A DNA stretch of 64,000 nucleotides from the NCBI GenBank assembly GCA_963682175.1, contig OY821793.1, positions 29,533,493 to 29,597,492 on the forward strand. Reading direction: 5' to 3'. Positions within the stretch are counted from its first letter, which is position 1, and every line of letters begins with the position of its first letter. This DNA is from Triglochin maritima (Eukaryota > Streptophyta > Magnoliopsida > Alismatales > Juncaginaceae). The position numbers and the translations under genes were made by a program. The notes beneath the pieces were generated by a model, which saw only the letters and a program-made list of their open reading frames with translations, did not search any database and was not told where the DNA came from. Below are positions 14,165 to 27,100 of the stretch, one piece after another.

Positions 14165-14722
14165 CTTCTTCCTCCCTAAACCCTAACCCTAACGATCACA
14201 ACAAGAAAAGAAAAGGGTTTTGCCAACTTTCTGATTATAAATTTTAATTATTATTATTATTATTATAGGTCTGATTGGAAGGGAAAAAAAAACCAACCTA
14301 AATTAAGGTATCATAATTTGTTCTACGGCTTTGTTTCTAGAATTATATTATGTTTTTCTACGAACTATGAACAAACAACCATTCTAAAGTTTCGTTCATC
14401 CACTTCCAAGTTGAATTCTTGCCGACCAATTGTATATACCCTTAAGTGAAAATCTAGATGTTCTTAGAACTTAATCATTTAGAATTCTAGTTAGTTCTAA
14501 TTTTGATGATTGGTACGAAAAACATATCTTTTTATAAAGTTAAGAAAAATATACTATTTTTTGGACATTAACAGGAAAGAACATTTTTAGGAAAATTGTT
14601 TGAAATATAACCTCTTCTGTTTTTTTAGTAGAAATGGGAAACCCATTTTTAATATAACTTTTGAAAATTGTCAACTCCTATTTCATTATAATTATTTTTT
14701 TGCAAATCAACGACGCAGACGT
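14165..14722. other. UTP23 upstream region
   Basis: AT-rich DNA between the UTP23 start and the LTR-like block. It includes a short TTA/ATT trinucleotide run near 14246-14268 and should contain the UTP23 promoter. Nothing else was recognised. Confidence 0.5.
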
Positions 14723-17166
14723 TGTGATGACCCTAACCTTTTATTAGGCTAACGGTGATTAGGAGTGTTTAATGGTGGTGTTTGCAGGGGAGTTGGGGGA
14801 AGGAATAGTGGAGGCATGGGATGGGCTATGGTGTAGGATTGTGGATGCATGAGTTGAGGTAAGGGAAGTGATGTTGCTGTTTGGAGGAAAGAAAAAGCAC
14901 ACGTCTCTCTCTTTCACGTTCTCTCATCCCTTTCTTCTTCCTCTCTTCATTTCTTCTCTCCACCCATCTTTTTCCCTCCTTCGGATCTTCAGCTTCAGTG
15001 GTGAGGGTTGTGGAGCAAGGAGGCGTGCAAGCGAGCGTGTTGGGCTAGGTGCGGCGCGAGGAGGAAGATGCGCGTGAGGTCGCGGTCGCGAGGTGTCGTT
15101 GGAATAGCTCCGATGTTCTTAGTCGTTCTTCGCTATGAGGTATGTCAAGTTCTTGCATTAGATGCCTTATTTCTCACCCACGTTCGGGTGGAGTTGTGGT
15201 TGATCGCGGGAGGTCGGAGACCTCGCCGGCAACGAGGAAACGACGTAAAATCCTTGGCTGACGCAAGGTTGCTGACGACCAACGGGCGACCAGTTTAGTG
15301 TTTTCGCCCGACTTTAACCAACACCGGTCGAACGATGCCGTATGGCGGTCGACCGGTAGTGCTTGTGCTGGTGGGTTGGGGTTTGCCTGGATGTTTTCGG
15401 TCGAACGGGATCCTGGAAACGTTCGACCGTTGCTTCGTGTTTCGCGTGGACTGGACGTTAACCATCCAAACGGTCGACCGTCTTAGACCTTTTGTCCGAC
15501 CGAAACTTAAGTGAACTTAAGTGTTTAGGATGTTTTCTCGACCGAGTGTTGTATTTTGTTCGGCCGGTAGATGACCTAGAATGCTAGGATGCCCCTGGTA
15601 GTTTTTAGTCGACCGGGACCCTTGAGTCGGTCGACCGAATAGACTTGTGTGATTCTGACCAGACTCCGGATTTTGACCGCGTTCGGTTGACCGATTTTAG
15701 ACTTTGGTTTGACCGTTGGGGATCGAGTTTTGAGCACAAAGTTCGACCGTTGTAGGCGTTCGGTCAACCGATTCCTTTGCGGAAGCGGTCGACCGGTATA
15801 CCTTTCTCGGTCGACCGTTTGAGCCCAGAACTGAATCCTGGTCCTAGTGAAGTGTCAACTCTGTCCACGGAAACTTGTGTCCTCGCTTGGAGCGTGAGCC
15901 GGGAGGTGACGATGGGTACGATATGCGTGCCTGCCCAGGGACCGTCAGGTGGAAGAGTGTGGATACTTGGGACGTGTCGCCTCTGCATTATAAAAGGTGA
16001 CGTAGTTTGTTCTTTGTTTCTCGTATTAGAGTAGCAGCCTGAGGGATTGCGGATCCCATTGCTTTCAGCGGCACACACCTGTCGTTGGGTGAAGTGACTA
16101 CCGCCCTTGATGGCTACGGAGTTTGCTACCCTGCTTTTATAGCGGCGGAGTTGGTGTCTGCACGTGGAGCTCGATGACCCTGCGGACTTCGGTTCGGATC
16201 TATCATTTGTCTGGCAGATATGTTCGACTGACCTTGATAGGCGGCGATTGCACGTGCCCGTGCGACCTGTGTGACGGCGGGAGGGCCCCTATGCGGCTTG
16301 TGTGGTGGCAGGGAGGATCGCGCGGGGACTGTGTGGTTGCGGCGATGGACTGTCGATGGTGATTTTCGGCAGGTAGCTCGATAGGACACCTATCGAGTGA
16401 GATACCGTGCGGTCTGTGTGGCACCGGTGATGGACCGACCTGAGCGACAACTCCGTTGGTGTGGTGGTGGACAACGATGTTTTCAGATCTGATTCTACCT
16501 GCGTGGAAGTGCGAACGCTTCCTCACTGATCCATTGACTTGTGTAGTCGCGTGTGTGTATGTGTTGCGTACTGTCCACTAGACCGTATGTGCCTACGGTA
16601 GGTCTCCACGGAGGGCCCCTGTGCGACCTGTGTGGTGGCGACGATGTGTGTGGCCTGTGTGGTACCGGTGATTGTGGACCGTGTGGGTGTGTGGCGGCGG
16701 CGATGCTGTGGACCGTTGGGCCTGTGTGGCAGCGGGAACGATTGCAGGACGGACGTCCGATTTGACCCTTGGTGGGAATGTTGTTTTACTGCTTTGTATT
16801 CATGTCATGCTATACTAGTATGTTAGGGCATATATGTGAGCTTGTCATACGAAGTTTCCTTATGGAAACTCAGACATTGTTGTTATGTTTATTTTCAGGA
16901 CCACGTTAGGTTCCATCGGGTGATGACCGAGGGAGATTGCACTTTGGGACTGAATCTTGTTGTCTGCCTATTTTAGGTTGTCGGGATTACATGTATTGTG
17001 TTTCTCGTATTCGGATGTAATCACTCTTTTAACAAACTCTTATGTAATATGGTGTGCCACATATATTTTGATATTTCTTCGAGTAATGTCCCCACTCTTG
17101 ATGGTTTTATCCTCGTGTTTCATTGATTTTAAAAGTTTAAATTTTCCACTGTTCAAGAATGTTACA
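14723..17166 (+). mobile_element. LTR-like, GC-rich non-coding block (possible solo LTR of a Ty3/gypsy element)
   Basis: A 2.4-kb island much richer in G+C than its surroundings and without a plausible protein. It opens with TGTGATGACCCTAACC and closes near GAATGTTACA, the TG...CA style of LTR ends. A central pyrimidine-rich leader (14890-15000) is followed by GC-rich sequence, as in long plant gypsy LTRs. About ten GGTCGACCG-like palindromes lie between 15310 and 15830. A second zone, 16240-16750, repeats CTGTGTGGYGGC-type motifs. The flanking pentamers match poorly (GACGT versus AAAGT), so the boundaries are approximate and the LTR assignment is an inference from composition and terminal motifs only. 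Confidence 0.45.
15310..15830. repeat. Dispersed GGTCGACCG palindrome cluster
   Basis: Palindromic motifs of the form CGGTCGACCG, perfect or one base off, recur at irregular 20-130 bp spacing: near 15326, 15348, 15393, 15420, 15470, 15607, 15629, 15741, 15787 and 15808. The intervening sequence is not obviously repeated. The same motif type is found in the solo LTR at 52573-53544. Confidence 0.8.
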
Positions 17167-18228
17167 AAAGTCATCTTAGAAATACCGGTCAGCTCCCTAA
17201 GAATGCAAGTGGTTGAGTTAAAAGGATGGAATGCAGCTCTCTAGCGATAAGAAAGCAAAATGTAATTTACCGTAGACTTTTTAAGTAAGCTTGTTGAGAG
17301 TTTCCCACGTTCATACTTGTTATTTGTTGGTAAAAGACTAGTGGGGATAAATACAACATATTGAGAAAAACCTACAAGAAAATTAAAAATTAGGAAGATA
17401 GTTTTCTTTTGTAGAGAAAGAAATTAGGTGTTAAGTGTGAACCTCAGAAAATTCAGAAAGACACTTGAAGCTTTGTTATTGGTCTACCATAAAAATTATC
17501 TCATGAAAGTCACAAATTTACATCATGCTGGTGTTAACTGTGAACTTTAACGGAAAAAAAATCAAGATATCAAACCAAATTTCAGAAGTATCTAGGATGA
17601 GTGGTCAACTAAAAGACATTAATTGCCTCTTCAACTTGAAAAGTGCAAGCCTTTTAAATCTCCAATAGTTCAAAGATCTTGCAACTCTTGGAGCATATAT
17701 GGTGGTGGCAGAGTGACGTGGCTTGAACTCAGAGTTGCATCTTTTTATGGGCAACCAATATGAAATCAGTTAATGCAGTTATTGTTTATTCATATGCAAA
17801 TAAATCCCAAACATGGCTGGCACTGCTTCATCATTGTTTCCCAAGGCATCAAGCATTTCAGAACTGAACTTTCTTTTGATTAATTGATACACACAAACTA
17901 ATCATCCCATCCAACTATTTATTAGGATCATCAGGAATATAATTCCTGACAAACTAAAGCTTGGTTGGTGGTGAATTAAATACCCTTTTCAATGTCACAC
18001 TCCAACTGCCATTTGAAATCAACACAAAGCTGACATAATTATGATTAGAATCTTTATGAAGCATCCATGCTTTTACTGCACAATGAGCTTCCAATCCATT
18101 CTCTTTTACTGCACAATTTGTTAAAAAACAAACTCCAAAACAAATATTAGAATTGTATATGCCAATTCAGGATTTCCTCTCTTCGGTTATACTATAGGAA
18201 GAGTGAAATTCTGAAAGGGTTCTTTTCT
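17167..18228. other. Intergenic region, ABCG11-like gene 3' side
   Basis: AT-rich sequence between the LTR-like block and the stop codon of the minus-strand ABCG gene. It probably includes that gene's 3' UTR at the right end. No coding or structured feature was recognised. Confidence 0.5.
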
Positions 18229-21200
18229 TTAGGTGGAGGAGTTTCCGACGAAATTCTTGAGCGAAGGCACTCTTTCCATGCGAGGCATGTCTATGGTGTT
18301 GCCTCGCTTGTTGCCCCTCCTCTTCTGCAACCTTCTCCTGGCCATGTACCCGCGCAGCCAAGGCGTTACGTCCTCGCTTATCTTGATCATTATGAAGAAT
18401 AGTAGACGGTAGGCGATGATCATGCTGAAAAGAACTGACAAATCGACCCATTTTGATCGGTTTACGTCAATCTGAAACACGTACTCGAGGATGTAGTCGC
18501 CTGGGATTTTCGGAAGGTCTGGTGTCTGGTTGTCGAATAGGATCCCTTGCAGATCATTTTGGTATTGTCCCTGTTGCATTGAATTGGCTCAAGTATTAGT
18601 CCAGCAACTTAGAAATGTTAGATATGAGTTGGTTTTCTTTTGTGTTACCTGGAGTGACCAGAAGTGGAAGCTGATGAATGACATCGGATATCGCCAAAAG
18701 GGTTTTGGGATGTCTTTTGGAAGCCGGAAATATCCAGACACCAACATAAAGATTCCCTGTGATTTATTTTTTTTGGATCACAAGTGATTAGCATGAACCA
18801 ACAATACAAAATTCTATGTCCAAAAAAATGTTATCTTATATTCCAAAAATGATTGGTTTTTGGCGCCAACAAAGGTAGTAACATGTAACCTCAACAGAAC
18901 ATACTAAATTCATTGATTATTGTTTGAGATAAGAAGTTATTTCTTTTGAATTTTCAAAAAAATCTATATAACACATACCAACAAAGATTACTATCACTCT
19001 ATCAGGCACTGCGATGAAATCCAATTGGAATACATGTTTTATTAGAAGACTTGTTTTATTAATGCTAATATCACATCAAGAAAACACTTGAAATCAGAAA
19101 GTCCAGTTTTAGATTCCAAATACTAATGATCTGAAATACACCAAAGATCAGAAACTTGGTACCATTAGTTGGATAAGGAGTTGGTTCTTGCATATTGTCA
19201 CACTAATGGATCTCTAAGATCACAAATAATTACTGAATCAAGATTTACCTGAATGCCAGCACCAATGATGATTCCCATGAGAAAATTCGGAACAACACTC
19301 GCTATGGCCATCATGAGACTTTCCACTACCGTGACACTCGCGTAGAGGCACAAAACGAAGAACAGATAGTGCGTAAATCCCGGGTGAAGGCGAACCATGA
19401 AGTAGCATATGGTCCCAGAGAGAAATGTGATCAAGATGAGGAAAGGCATTGCTGATATTGTGTTGCTTATAACGAATGCCGCCACTCCGTAATGACCATT
19501 TAATCTCTCCCTTTGAAATACCTGTTCGATGAAAATTTTAAGTCGGTTAGCTCAGCGGTTGATATCAATTCTGTTGTTGGATTAGAAATTTTTTAGTTTG
19601 TGAAACTTACCTTCATGTCTTCGACAAAAGAAGGGAATCCTCCAATTGACATAAAAGTAACAAAGCCAAAAACGAAAGAAGCACAAGCACCTCTTGCCTG
19701 TTAAAGATCAAACAGATAACCCTTCAAAATTGAGAAATCTTAACAATTTTTATTGCCGGCCAAGACTAGGAAAGAAGATATAAGTTAAAACGATATTGTG
19801 ATGTGCACATACCAGGATTGAGCTGTACTTAGTCCCAATGTTCAAATAAATCGTGCCGATGCAAACTGTGACCATGATATAAATGACAAGCCTCAACCAA
19901 TAGTAACCGAAGTCCCTCGACATATTAACAAAAGATCGTTTCGTCAGCGTGAATGTCTGCATCAAGAAGCTTGCTTGGCTGCCTCCTGAATCCAACACAG
20001 TCCCTCTCTGAACAACAATTATGTTACCAACTTAACCTTCAGTTTTGATACGATAATCTCTTGCAACTCGAAGCAATCCTCTCGTAATGCAAAGTTTAGC
20101 TTGTGGAATCGCATATTGAAAAACTGTAAAACACTTACAATTTTGGAAATCTCATCAACTCTCTCCCTTGCAGAGTAGTAATTTTGGGAGGTATTGTAGT
20201 ATGATATAAGTGATCGGGTGGCTTCAGCTGTTGTTACTTTCTCTAGAGGGTCATCAGATCTTTCAAACTACAGACAAATATAAAGTAAGAATAATTATAA
20301 TTCCAATTTTTTATAGAAATATCAACAATCTATACATCTATTTTTGAAAAATGGATTGCGATTGATCATACTCTAAGCTTCATGGATCCTTTCAGAGTAG
20401 CCTTGACTTTGTCAAAATCATTGTTTATGCATCTCAGGAAATGATCAGATGGATTTCTCAGAGGAGGGCAAGGGAATCCAGCTTGTGCAAAGAACTACAA
20501 ATATAAAACATGTTCCAATAACAAAGTCATAAGATATTAATGGTGATTAAAAGACATGTATTGTTGTTTTATGGGATCAGTTTCGTACATCATATGCTTC
20601 TGAAACTTTTCCAAAGTAGACGGTTTTTCCTCCTGAAAGCAAGTATAGACGATCGAAAAGCTCGAAAACTTCACTGCTCGGTTGGTGAATTGATGCAATT
20701 ACAGTCCTCCCGTCCCTCGACAGGCCGCGAAGCGTTTGTGTCACGAAGAATGCCGAAGCACTGGAGGGAAAAGGTTCATTACACTCTGTTATTAATGATC
20801 GACAATTTGGGAAAAAGTTAAACATACAAATTAGAATCCATAAAAACAGAAAAAAATTTAATATCACTCATCGATTTTTTTTGTTAGGCTGTTCCTCTAA
20901 CATGATACATATATAATTCCCTCAAACAATCATGCATGATACCATAGGAATTTTTTTTTCCACAAATTGAGTATACAATGGATAATAACTAAAAGCTGGA
21001 TAATTAAATAAGTAGATGTTAAACATGTTAAGAGGGAATCATTTGATTCCAAAGATAACATGTTTAATTTGTAACAAATAGATGATCTCAGCTAATTAAG
21101 TACCTATCAAGCCCACTAGTTGGCTCATCAAGAAAGAGCAATCTTGGTCTCATGAGGATCTCAACGGCAATACTAACTCGCCGCTTCTCACCACCACTTA

Positions 21201-21873
21201 TCCCCCTTAAATGCCAATTTCCAATGACGGTGTCCGCACAATCCTGAAGACCCATCTCAATTATCGTCCCCTCAACTAAATCTCTCTTCTCCTCCGAAGC
21301 CATCGCGTCCGGTAGCCTCAATTTCGCCGAGTAAGCTATGGTTTCCCTAACCGTCAGCGTCCCGATCAAATTATCATCTTGTGTCACATATGCCTACAAA
21401 AACATAAAAAATAAAATAAAATAAATGTCGATCGACCTATTCTGATACCATTTACGTAAAAAATAAAATAAAAAACTTACAGAGGCGCCGAAAGACATCT
21501 TAGTCTTCCTCCCATTGATAAGAATCTCCCCGGATTGGAAGGCGTTGGTGGCCAAGCGACCCGACAAGGCGTCAAGGAGCGTGGACTTGCCGGAGCCGGA
21601 GGGACCCATCAAAGCAGTGAGACTCCCAGGCTCGGCGAAGCCAGTCAAACCCTCCAACACCCTCTGCGTCTCCCCATTCCCAACGGTAACCGTAACTGTC
21701 AAATCCTTCCAAGTCAGCCTAGCCGACACGTCCCCGATGAACTCCGTCTCGGCCCGGTCCTTCCACAGCGTCTCGCTAAGCGGGCTGAGACCTCCAACCA
21801 CGATGCCGGCCTGGGAAGGCTTGTTGGCCTCCAACTCCACCATCACTTGGTTGGCAGCTGAGTCCCCCCTCAT
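18229..21873 (-). CDS. ABCG11: ABC transporter G family half-transporter, ABCG11/WBC11-like
   Basis: Plasma-membrane half-transporter of the white-brown complex type. Its closest family member is Arabidopsis ABCG11, which as a homo- or heterodimer exports cutin and wax lipids to the cuticle. Ten exons, read on the minus strand: 21481-21873, 21104-21393, 20589-20760, 20372-20494, 20139-20267, 19813-20007, 19611-19697, 19249-19521, 18649-18756, 18229-18570. The frame is continuous, 703 aa, the same length as Arabidopsis ABCG11 as I recall it. Walker [10 protein letters not shown] is at 90-98, the Q-loop YVTQDD at 133-138, signature ISGGEK at 196-201, Walker B RLLFLDE at 215-221, and the H-loop His at 253. 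The C-terminal half carries the transmembrane domain with [39 protein letters not shown] and [17 protein letters not shown] motifs. The basic tail ([14 protein letters not shown]) is typical. All catalytic motifs are intact. A GGTTT run lies just upstream, probably in the 5' UTR. Confidence 0.93.
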
Positions 21874-21898
21874 GTCTGACTGGTTGAGCTGAGTTGAG

Positions 21899-21926
21899 TT
21901 TGGTTTGGTTTGGTTTGGTTTGGTTT
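21899..21926. repeat. GGTTT pentanucleotide microsatellite upstream of the ABCG11-like start
   Basis: About five tandem TGGTT/GGTTT units start some 25 bases upstream of the minus-strand start codon. They read as AAACC repeats on the transcript strand, so they probably sit in the 5' UTR. No function can be assigned from sequence. Confidence 0.85.
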
Positions 21927-23670
21927 AATTTGAAGGGTTGCATTAATAAGGGCGGGTAGGCGTTGGTAATTAATGCACCATCAACTACCCACTCACCGCC
22001 AAACACACACACGTACGTACACTACCACTTACCTAATTACCTTCACAATGTGATTTGTTGGTTGGTTAGTTTCACTCATGCATCTTAATTTGCAAACCTA
22101 CATTCATTTGGTCGGCAAAAATAGAATATATATTAATATATGCTTTTTCAAAAAAAAATTATATTATAAAAATTATCACTTTTAATATTAATTTATAATA
22201 ATAATACCCAATACTTGTACTTTATTTTGTAATGAATTGTAGGCGTAACATGCTAATTTTGTATGTGTCCTGAAGCTAATGTGATCACATTAATTAGTCT
22301 CCTTTGATTTATTTATAAAATACTTTTAATGCTTTTTCAAAAAAGAATGAGATCGTACTATTAATTTCTTAGTATTGGTTATTCCAAGACAAATGATGTA
22401 CTTTTTGAATATGGGTTTTGATGATTTTAATTAATGGATTAGAATCCCCCTTTTTAAGGTTAACTATTATTTTTACCAACAAAGCTAGTTTTAGTTGGTT
22501 AAATTAAATTAGCTCAAATAGTTGATCTTTTAATTTTGGAATAGTGAATATTTTTTATAACCAAGATAATTAGTCAAGGGACTAAAGACTCGGCCTTGGG
22601 TCATGAAGTATATTGGTAGAAAAGTCTTCAAAAAGAGTTTTTTGGATCATGAAGTATAATTAGAGTTATAGCAGAGAAGTTTGCAGAAAGAGATATTTCT
22701 TCAGAGGGTGTACAGATTGTCTGTACCTAAAAATTATGCATATATAACCCGACATATATTTTTATCTTCACACATGTATGGTTCTCTTAGTGGGATGGTT
22801 AATTTCAAAAAATATATGCCAAATAATCTTAATTCGTAAATGTCATCAATACGCTTGAACTAGATATTTTAGATATACATACTTTAATGAAAATTAGCTT
22901 TCAAGTATACCTTTTGGTTTCCAATTTACTTTAATTTTGAATGGACTCAAATTCATAAGAAATTGAATCAAGAGCTCTTTCTTCTTCTTTTTTGCAATTT
23001 TGGAGGACATTAGTGAGAATTTTGAGTTGCTTTTTAAGATACTAGTACGTGGGACATGTTAAAACATATGTTTAGAAAATTAAGTTGTTTTAATAAAGAA
23101 ACTTTATAAAATTGTATGATTATTATAATTGATGATTAACATTTAATTTTTTATTATGATTAATGTAACTAACACATATAATAATGAACTAAAAGTTGTA
23201 TTTACGAAAACTAAAAGATGAAAAAACATTAGCAATATAGTATTATATTAAACCTGTGGTCCATCTTGATTCAAGGATTATTAGAATATAATATTATATG
23301 TTTCTTCTATATAATTTTCAATATAACTAAGGGTAAAAATAAAATTACATAAAAGAATGAACAATCTTATTTTATTTTTTAAGAGGGTTAAGATTTAAGA
23401 AATTGTATATTTTTTTTTACTGAGATGGAGAAGATAGAAAGTACAGAGATTGAGATCGACACTTGCATGCATGGTTTAGAAATCACACCTAACCATTAAG
23501 TTTGACCAGAGTACCTACTTACTTACGATTTGAATGGAAACCATGCAAGTTGAACGTTTAAACTTTAAAGGAGCACAACAATCATGGTAGTAACCTTAAG
23601 TAGTTGGTGGCATGCATGGCTTCCAAAACATAAATAATGACCACAGGAATGTAACATTAATGTTTGTGAT
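21927..23670. other. Intergenic AT-rich region, ABCG11-like promoter side
   Basis: The first few hundred bases should carry the ABCG11-like promoter. The remainder is AT-rich and featureless to me. Small ORFs lack any recognisable family. Confidence 0.5.
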
Positions 23671-24129
23671 GGATTGGTTTTTTTTATCGGGTGCACCCCA
23701 AAAGATACCAATATCCGTAATATAACCGTGTTTTTTAATATAAGTGCTCGTTGCATTTTCATTTTTTTTACCGTAGTACACTTCGACCTTGAAGGGAACA
23801 CTTGGTTATCCTTTATGTTAGAAAAATTACAAAGAATTCCTCATAAAATAAAAAACATCTTAATAAAAAAAATAAAAAAATAACGCAAATATTATACGAT
23901 GACATTAACATTAATGACCTTTTTTAATTCTAGGAGAGATATTTTGTCATTTTTCTAAAAAGTAACGGAGTGAGACCTTTTGATTATTAAGGTGTACCTG
24001 CACGGTAAACAAACCAAAAATCAATGTGCATCCAACTAATATTCGAAATACGAGTGTATTCTAGATATTAACATCTTTTGAAGGTGTATCCAAGAAAAAA
24101 CCCGTGTGGATGTACCATTTGGATTGGTT
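23671..24129. mobile_element. MITE-like element with imperfect terminal inverted repeats and 9-bp flanking repeat
   Basis: GGATTGGTT occurs exactly at 23671-23679 and at 24121-24129. Just inside, the left end TTTTTTATCGGGTGCACC, followed by CCAAAAGAT and AATATC, mirrors the right end when reversed (TTTTTTCTTGGATACACC, followed by TTCAAAAGAT and AATATC). The right end has about 20 extra bases before the flanking repeat. There is no coding capacity in the 440-bp interval. A 9-bp target duplication suggests a Mutator-type MITE, but the extra bases make this tentative. Confidence 0.5.
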
Positions 24130-27100
24130 GTTATGGTTCACAATCTTCCTGTGATACGTGATGATGAGCGTTCTTTCTCTTCCTGTATGTGTTTGAACAT
24201 GAACCAGACTAATTATCTTACAATAACTTTGATTATGGAAACGGCCATAATTAACTTCAATTAAAGAAACTCCGATTAATCGTCATCGTATCAGAAGTTT
24301 AGAACAAGAGATGAGAGTCTTGAGAAGAAAGAGTCTCTAGAGCAATACTGTGTAGAGTCATTTAACACAAAATTATTGATGTTTTTTTAATATATATTAT
24401 TATCTTTATTTTTTATATTCAACGGATCTATCTCAACTTGTCTACTTTAAAAATATATCTCAAAGGAAATGGATATTACCTGAACTAACATATAAGTCAT
24501 CTAGTGTACAATTTATAAGCGTAATAATCATAATTTAGGTCATAATCCATGCATGTTGTCAAACATATATGCAGAGTATAAACGAGTGAAAGAAATAGAG
24601 CAAGATAGGAAGGCCAGTATTAAACAATTTAATTAGGACACGAGCGATTGATGATCAATTCAAACTTGGTAACTAAAATTCTAGTTGGTTAAGCATGAAG
24701 CCGCAAAGATAAGCAAAGAGTTGTCATATCCCTGAGCAGATTCTCAATTTGTCTCCAAAAAAGGTCACTTGATGGCCGTTTCATTTTCAGGCTTCTAACT
24801 GTGGTCACTTTTTTTGGCGGATTTTATGTATTTAACTTGATAATTCTTATAATTTCCTTCTTTAATTATTTCTTCCTTTTCTTGTACTATAGACTGCAGT
24901 ACTAATTAATGAGAAGAATTTATATTGCTACACTGTCACTTGTCATATCCACTTGGGGGTTAGTTATTATGTTTGATTGGATTCATATAATTAATACATA
25001 CCATACATGTAACTTATATTGCTTTACTAGGCCTTGAAAAGGAATTTATATATAATTATTGGATTAACGATCGGCTAATGCCCATCACAAACAGTTGATG
25101 GATTTTGTGTAGAAATTATTCTCTTGATGGGATTCTTCGAAATAAACAGGATGCCATTCTTTTCATGTAGGTATATGTTTATTTCAACAGAAGACAAGAA
25201 ATTAAGAGTCACATTCCTTCGGAAATTATGATTAGTGTCTGCCATTAGTATCATTGATTTAAGTCATCTTTCCGTTAATACACTTCATTATTGCATCAGT
25301 ACATACAGCAATTAACTTAATTTGGAAATTGGAACTAGTAAAAGAAAAATAAAGACAACATGAGAGAAGAGGATATATATTGAAACAATACTTGGAGTCT
25401 CAAACAACACCATATTGTCTTTCTACTTCATCTTTGAGAAAATAACCTAATAGGTTAAGAATGGAATTAAATTTGGAATTTCTGCATATTCCATAGGAAA
25501 CTAAATTGTACTATCTTAATAGCTTGACGTTCCTTTTCAACAATGTCACAGCAAACAATAAATTAGTTAACTGCTGTATTCATTATCCTTTTCCCATACC
25601 AACACTATAAACTTCAAGGAGATAGCTATTGAGAGCAAATTAATAAACTATCTTTCAAGTTTCAACCAACCTATTAAGCAACAAAGAGATGTTGCATCCG
25701 GACTTTGAACATGCACTGCAATATTCCAAATATGTAGGCATGTTTTGTTTAGAAATGCAACACAGCAAATTTCCACCATTACCACTTCTAAATAAAAGCC
25801 TTGTGCTGAGGAGAAGTTATATAATTTACCACACATAGAGTAAAATGTTACTAGTAATTTTATGAAAAAAGTGATCTCTTTCCACATGAAGCTTGATATT
25901 TAGCTAACATATAATACCATATATTCAAACTTGCTCTCAAAAAACCATTGCTATTGATTACATTAGGTAGGACAGAACTTTATGCAAGAACTTAAGAAAA
26001 GGAACATTTTGACCTAAAATGTATTTCTTTCTAATTCTTTCAAGATAAAAGAAAAATTATCAAGACCATGCTGAGTGGTTACATGACCCATGTTGCCATC
26101 TGCAGAAGCATTTAATAGCTAGCATACACCCCTTCCAAAATGGTCGAGATCTGATAATTACAGTTGATCACCCATGAAGGTTGCAGGGATTTGGATGAAC
26201 CATTGCCTTCTCATCTTGGAATGCCCTCATTCTTTGCTCTTCTTCTTGCTTCACTTGTAAGCATGCATGAATGTATTGTTCACATGATAACTTAAGAAAG
26301 GAAGTGGGATTTAATAGACCTCGCTGCCCATCATTATCAAAAGACAATTAGCAACCCATATTGGCACTCATCGAATGACTATGAGTCTCCAACTATATAT
26401 AATGCAATATTTTTTTAGAGCAATAGTTAACAATAATGCATTGTATTTCTTTTGCATTTTGTTCCAAATCTGATTAACATGAATCATCATATATTACGGA
26501 TATGTAAGGTTAATTGCAGCTTAATCTCACCTAACAAATTGAAAAATTTAAGCTTCTGATTTCTTACATCCTTAGATGCTCTGAATTATTTGAGTGACTG
26601 ACAAAACTAAAGTTTAATTTGTAATAATTTATCTTCACGGGCCGCCGTTTTTTTTTGTGTGTGTGTGGTAAGACAGCAACACTACAGAAAATTCCTTGTG
26701 GTGATCATATCTGGCCAAATTAATTCCATAAGGTTGACATAAAGAATGCAATTGAAAAGTAAATCAAGTTAGAATGGTATTTAATTGTGATATTTACAAA
26801 TGAATAAAGAATATAACTGAAACTAGTCAACTAAATTGAAATATATTTAAAAATATTTTTGAAAATTTGACAATCTTAATATTAACGTAAAGTGGATGAT
26901 ATACACTTGAAGGAAAACATTCTTTAAGTGTATACATAGACATATTCCTACTTTAGATGCTGCATGCATGCTACTAAATGTTGAGTTGTCCAAATCCTCA
27001 AGATTTAGCAACGAACCAATCCAATATTAGCTAGGTGAGCACATCATGAATTTAATTTCCTTATCTCGACAGTTTGATGATTGGTGGCAGAAGTTTGATT

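Noticed and set aside
15298..16826. Several plus- and minus-strand ORFs of 60-110 codons in the GC-rich block
   Set aside because: They arise from low stop-codon density in GC-rich repeats. Codon use is repeat-driven, frames overlap on both strands, and none resembles a protein family.
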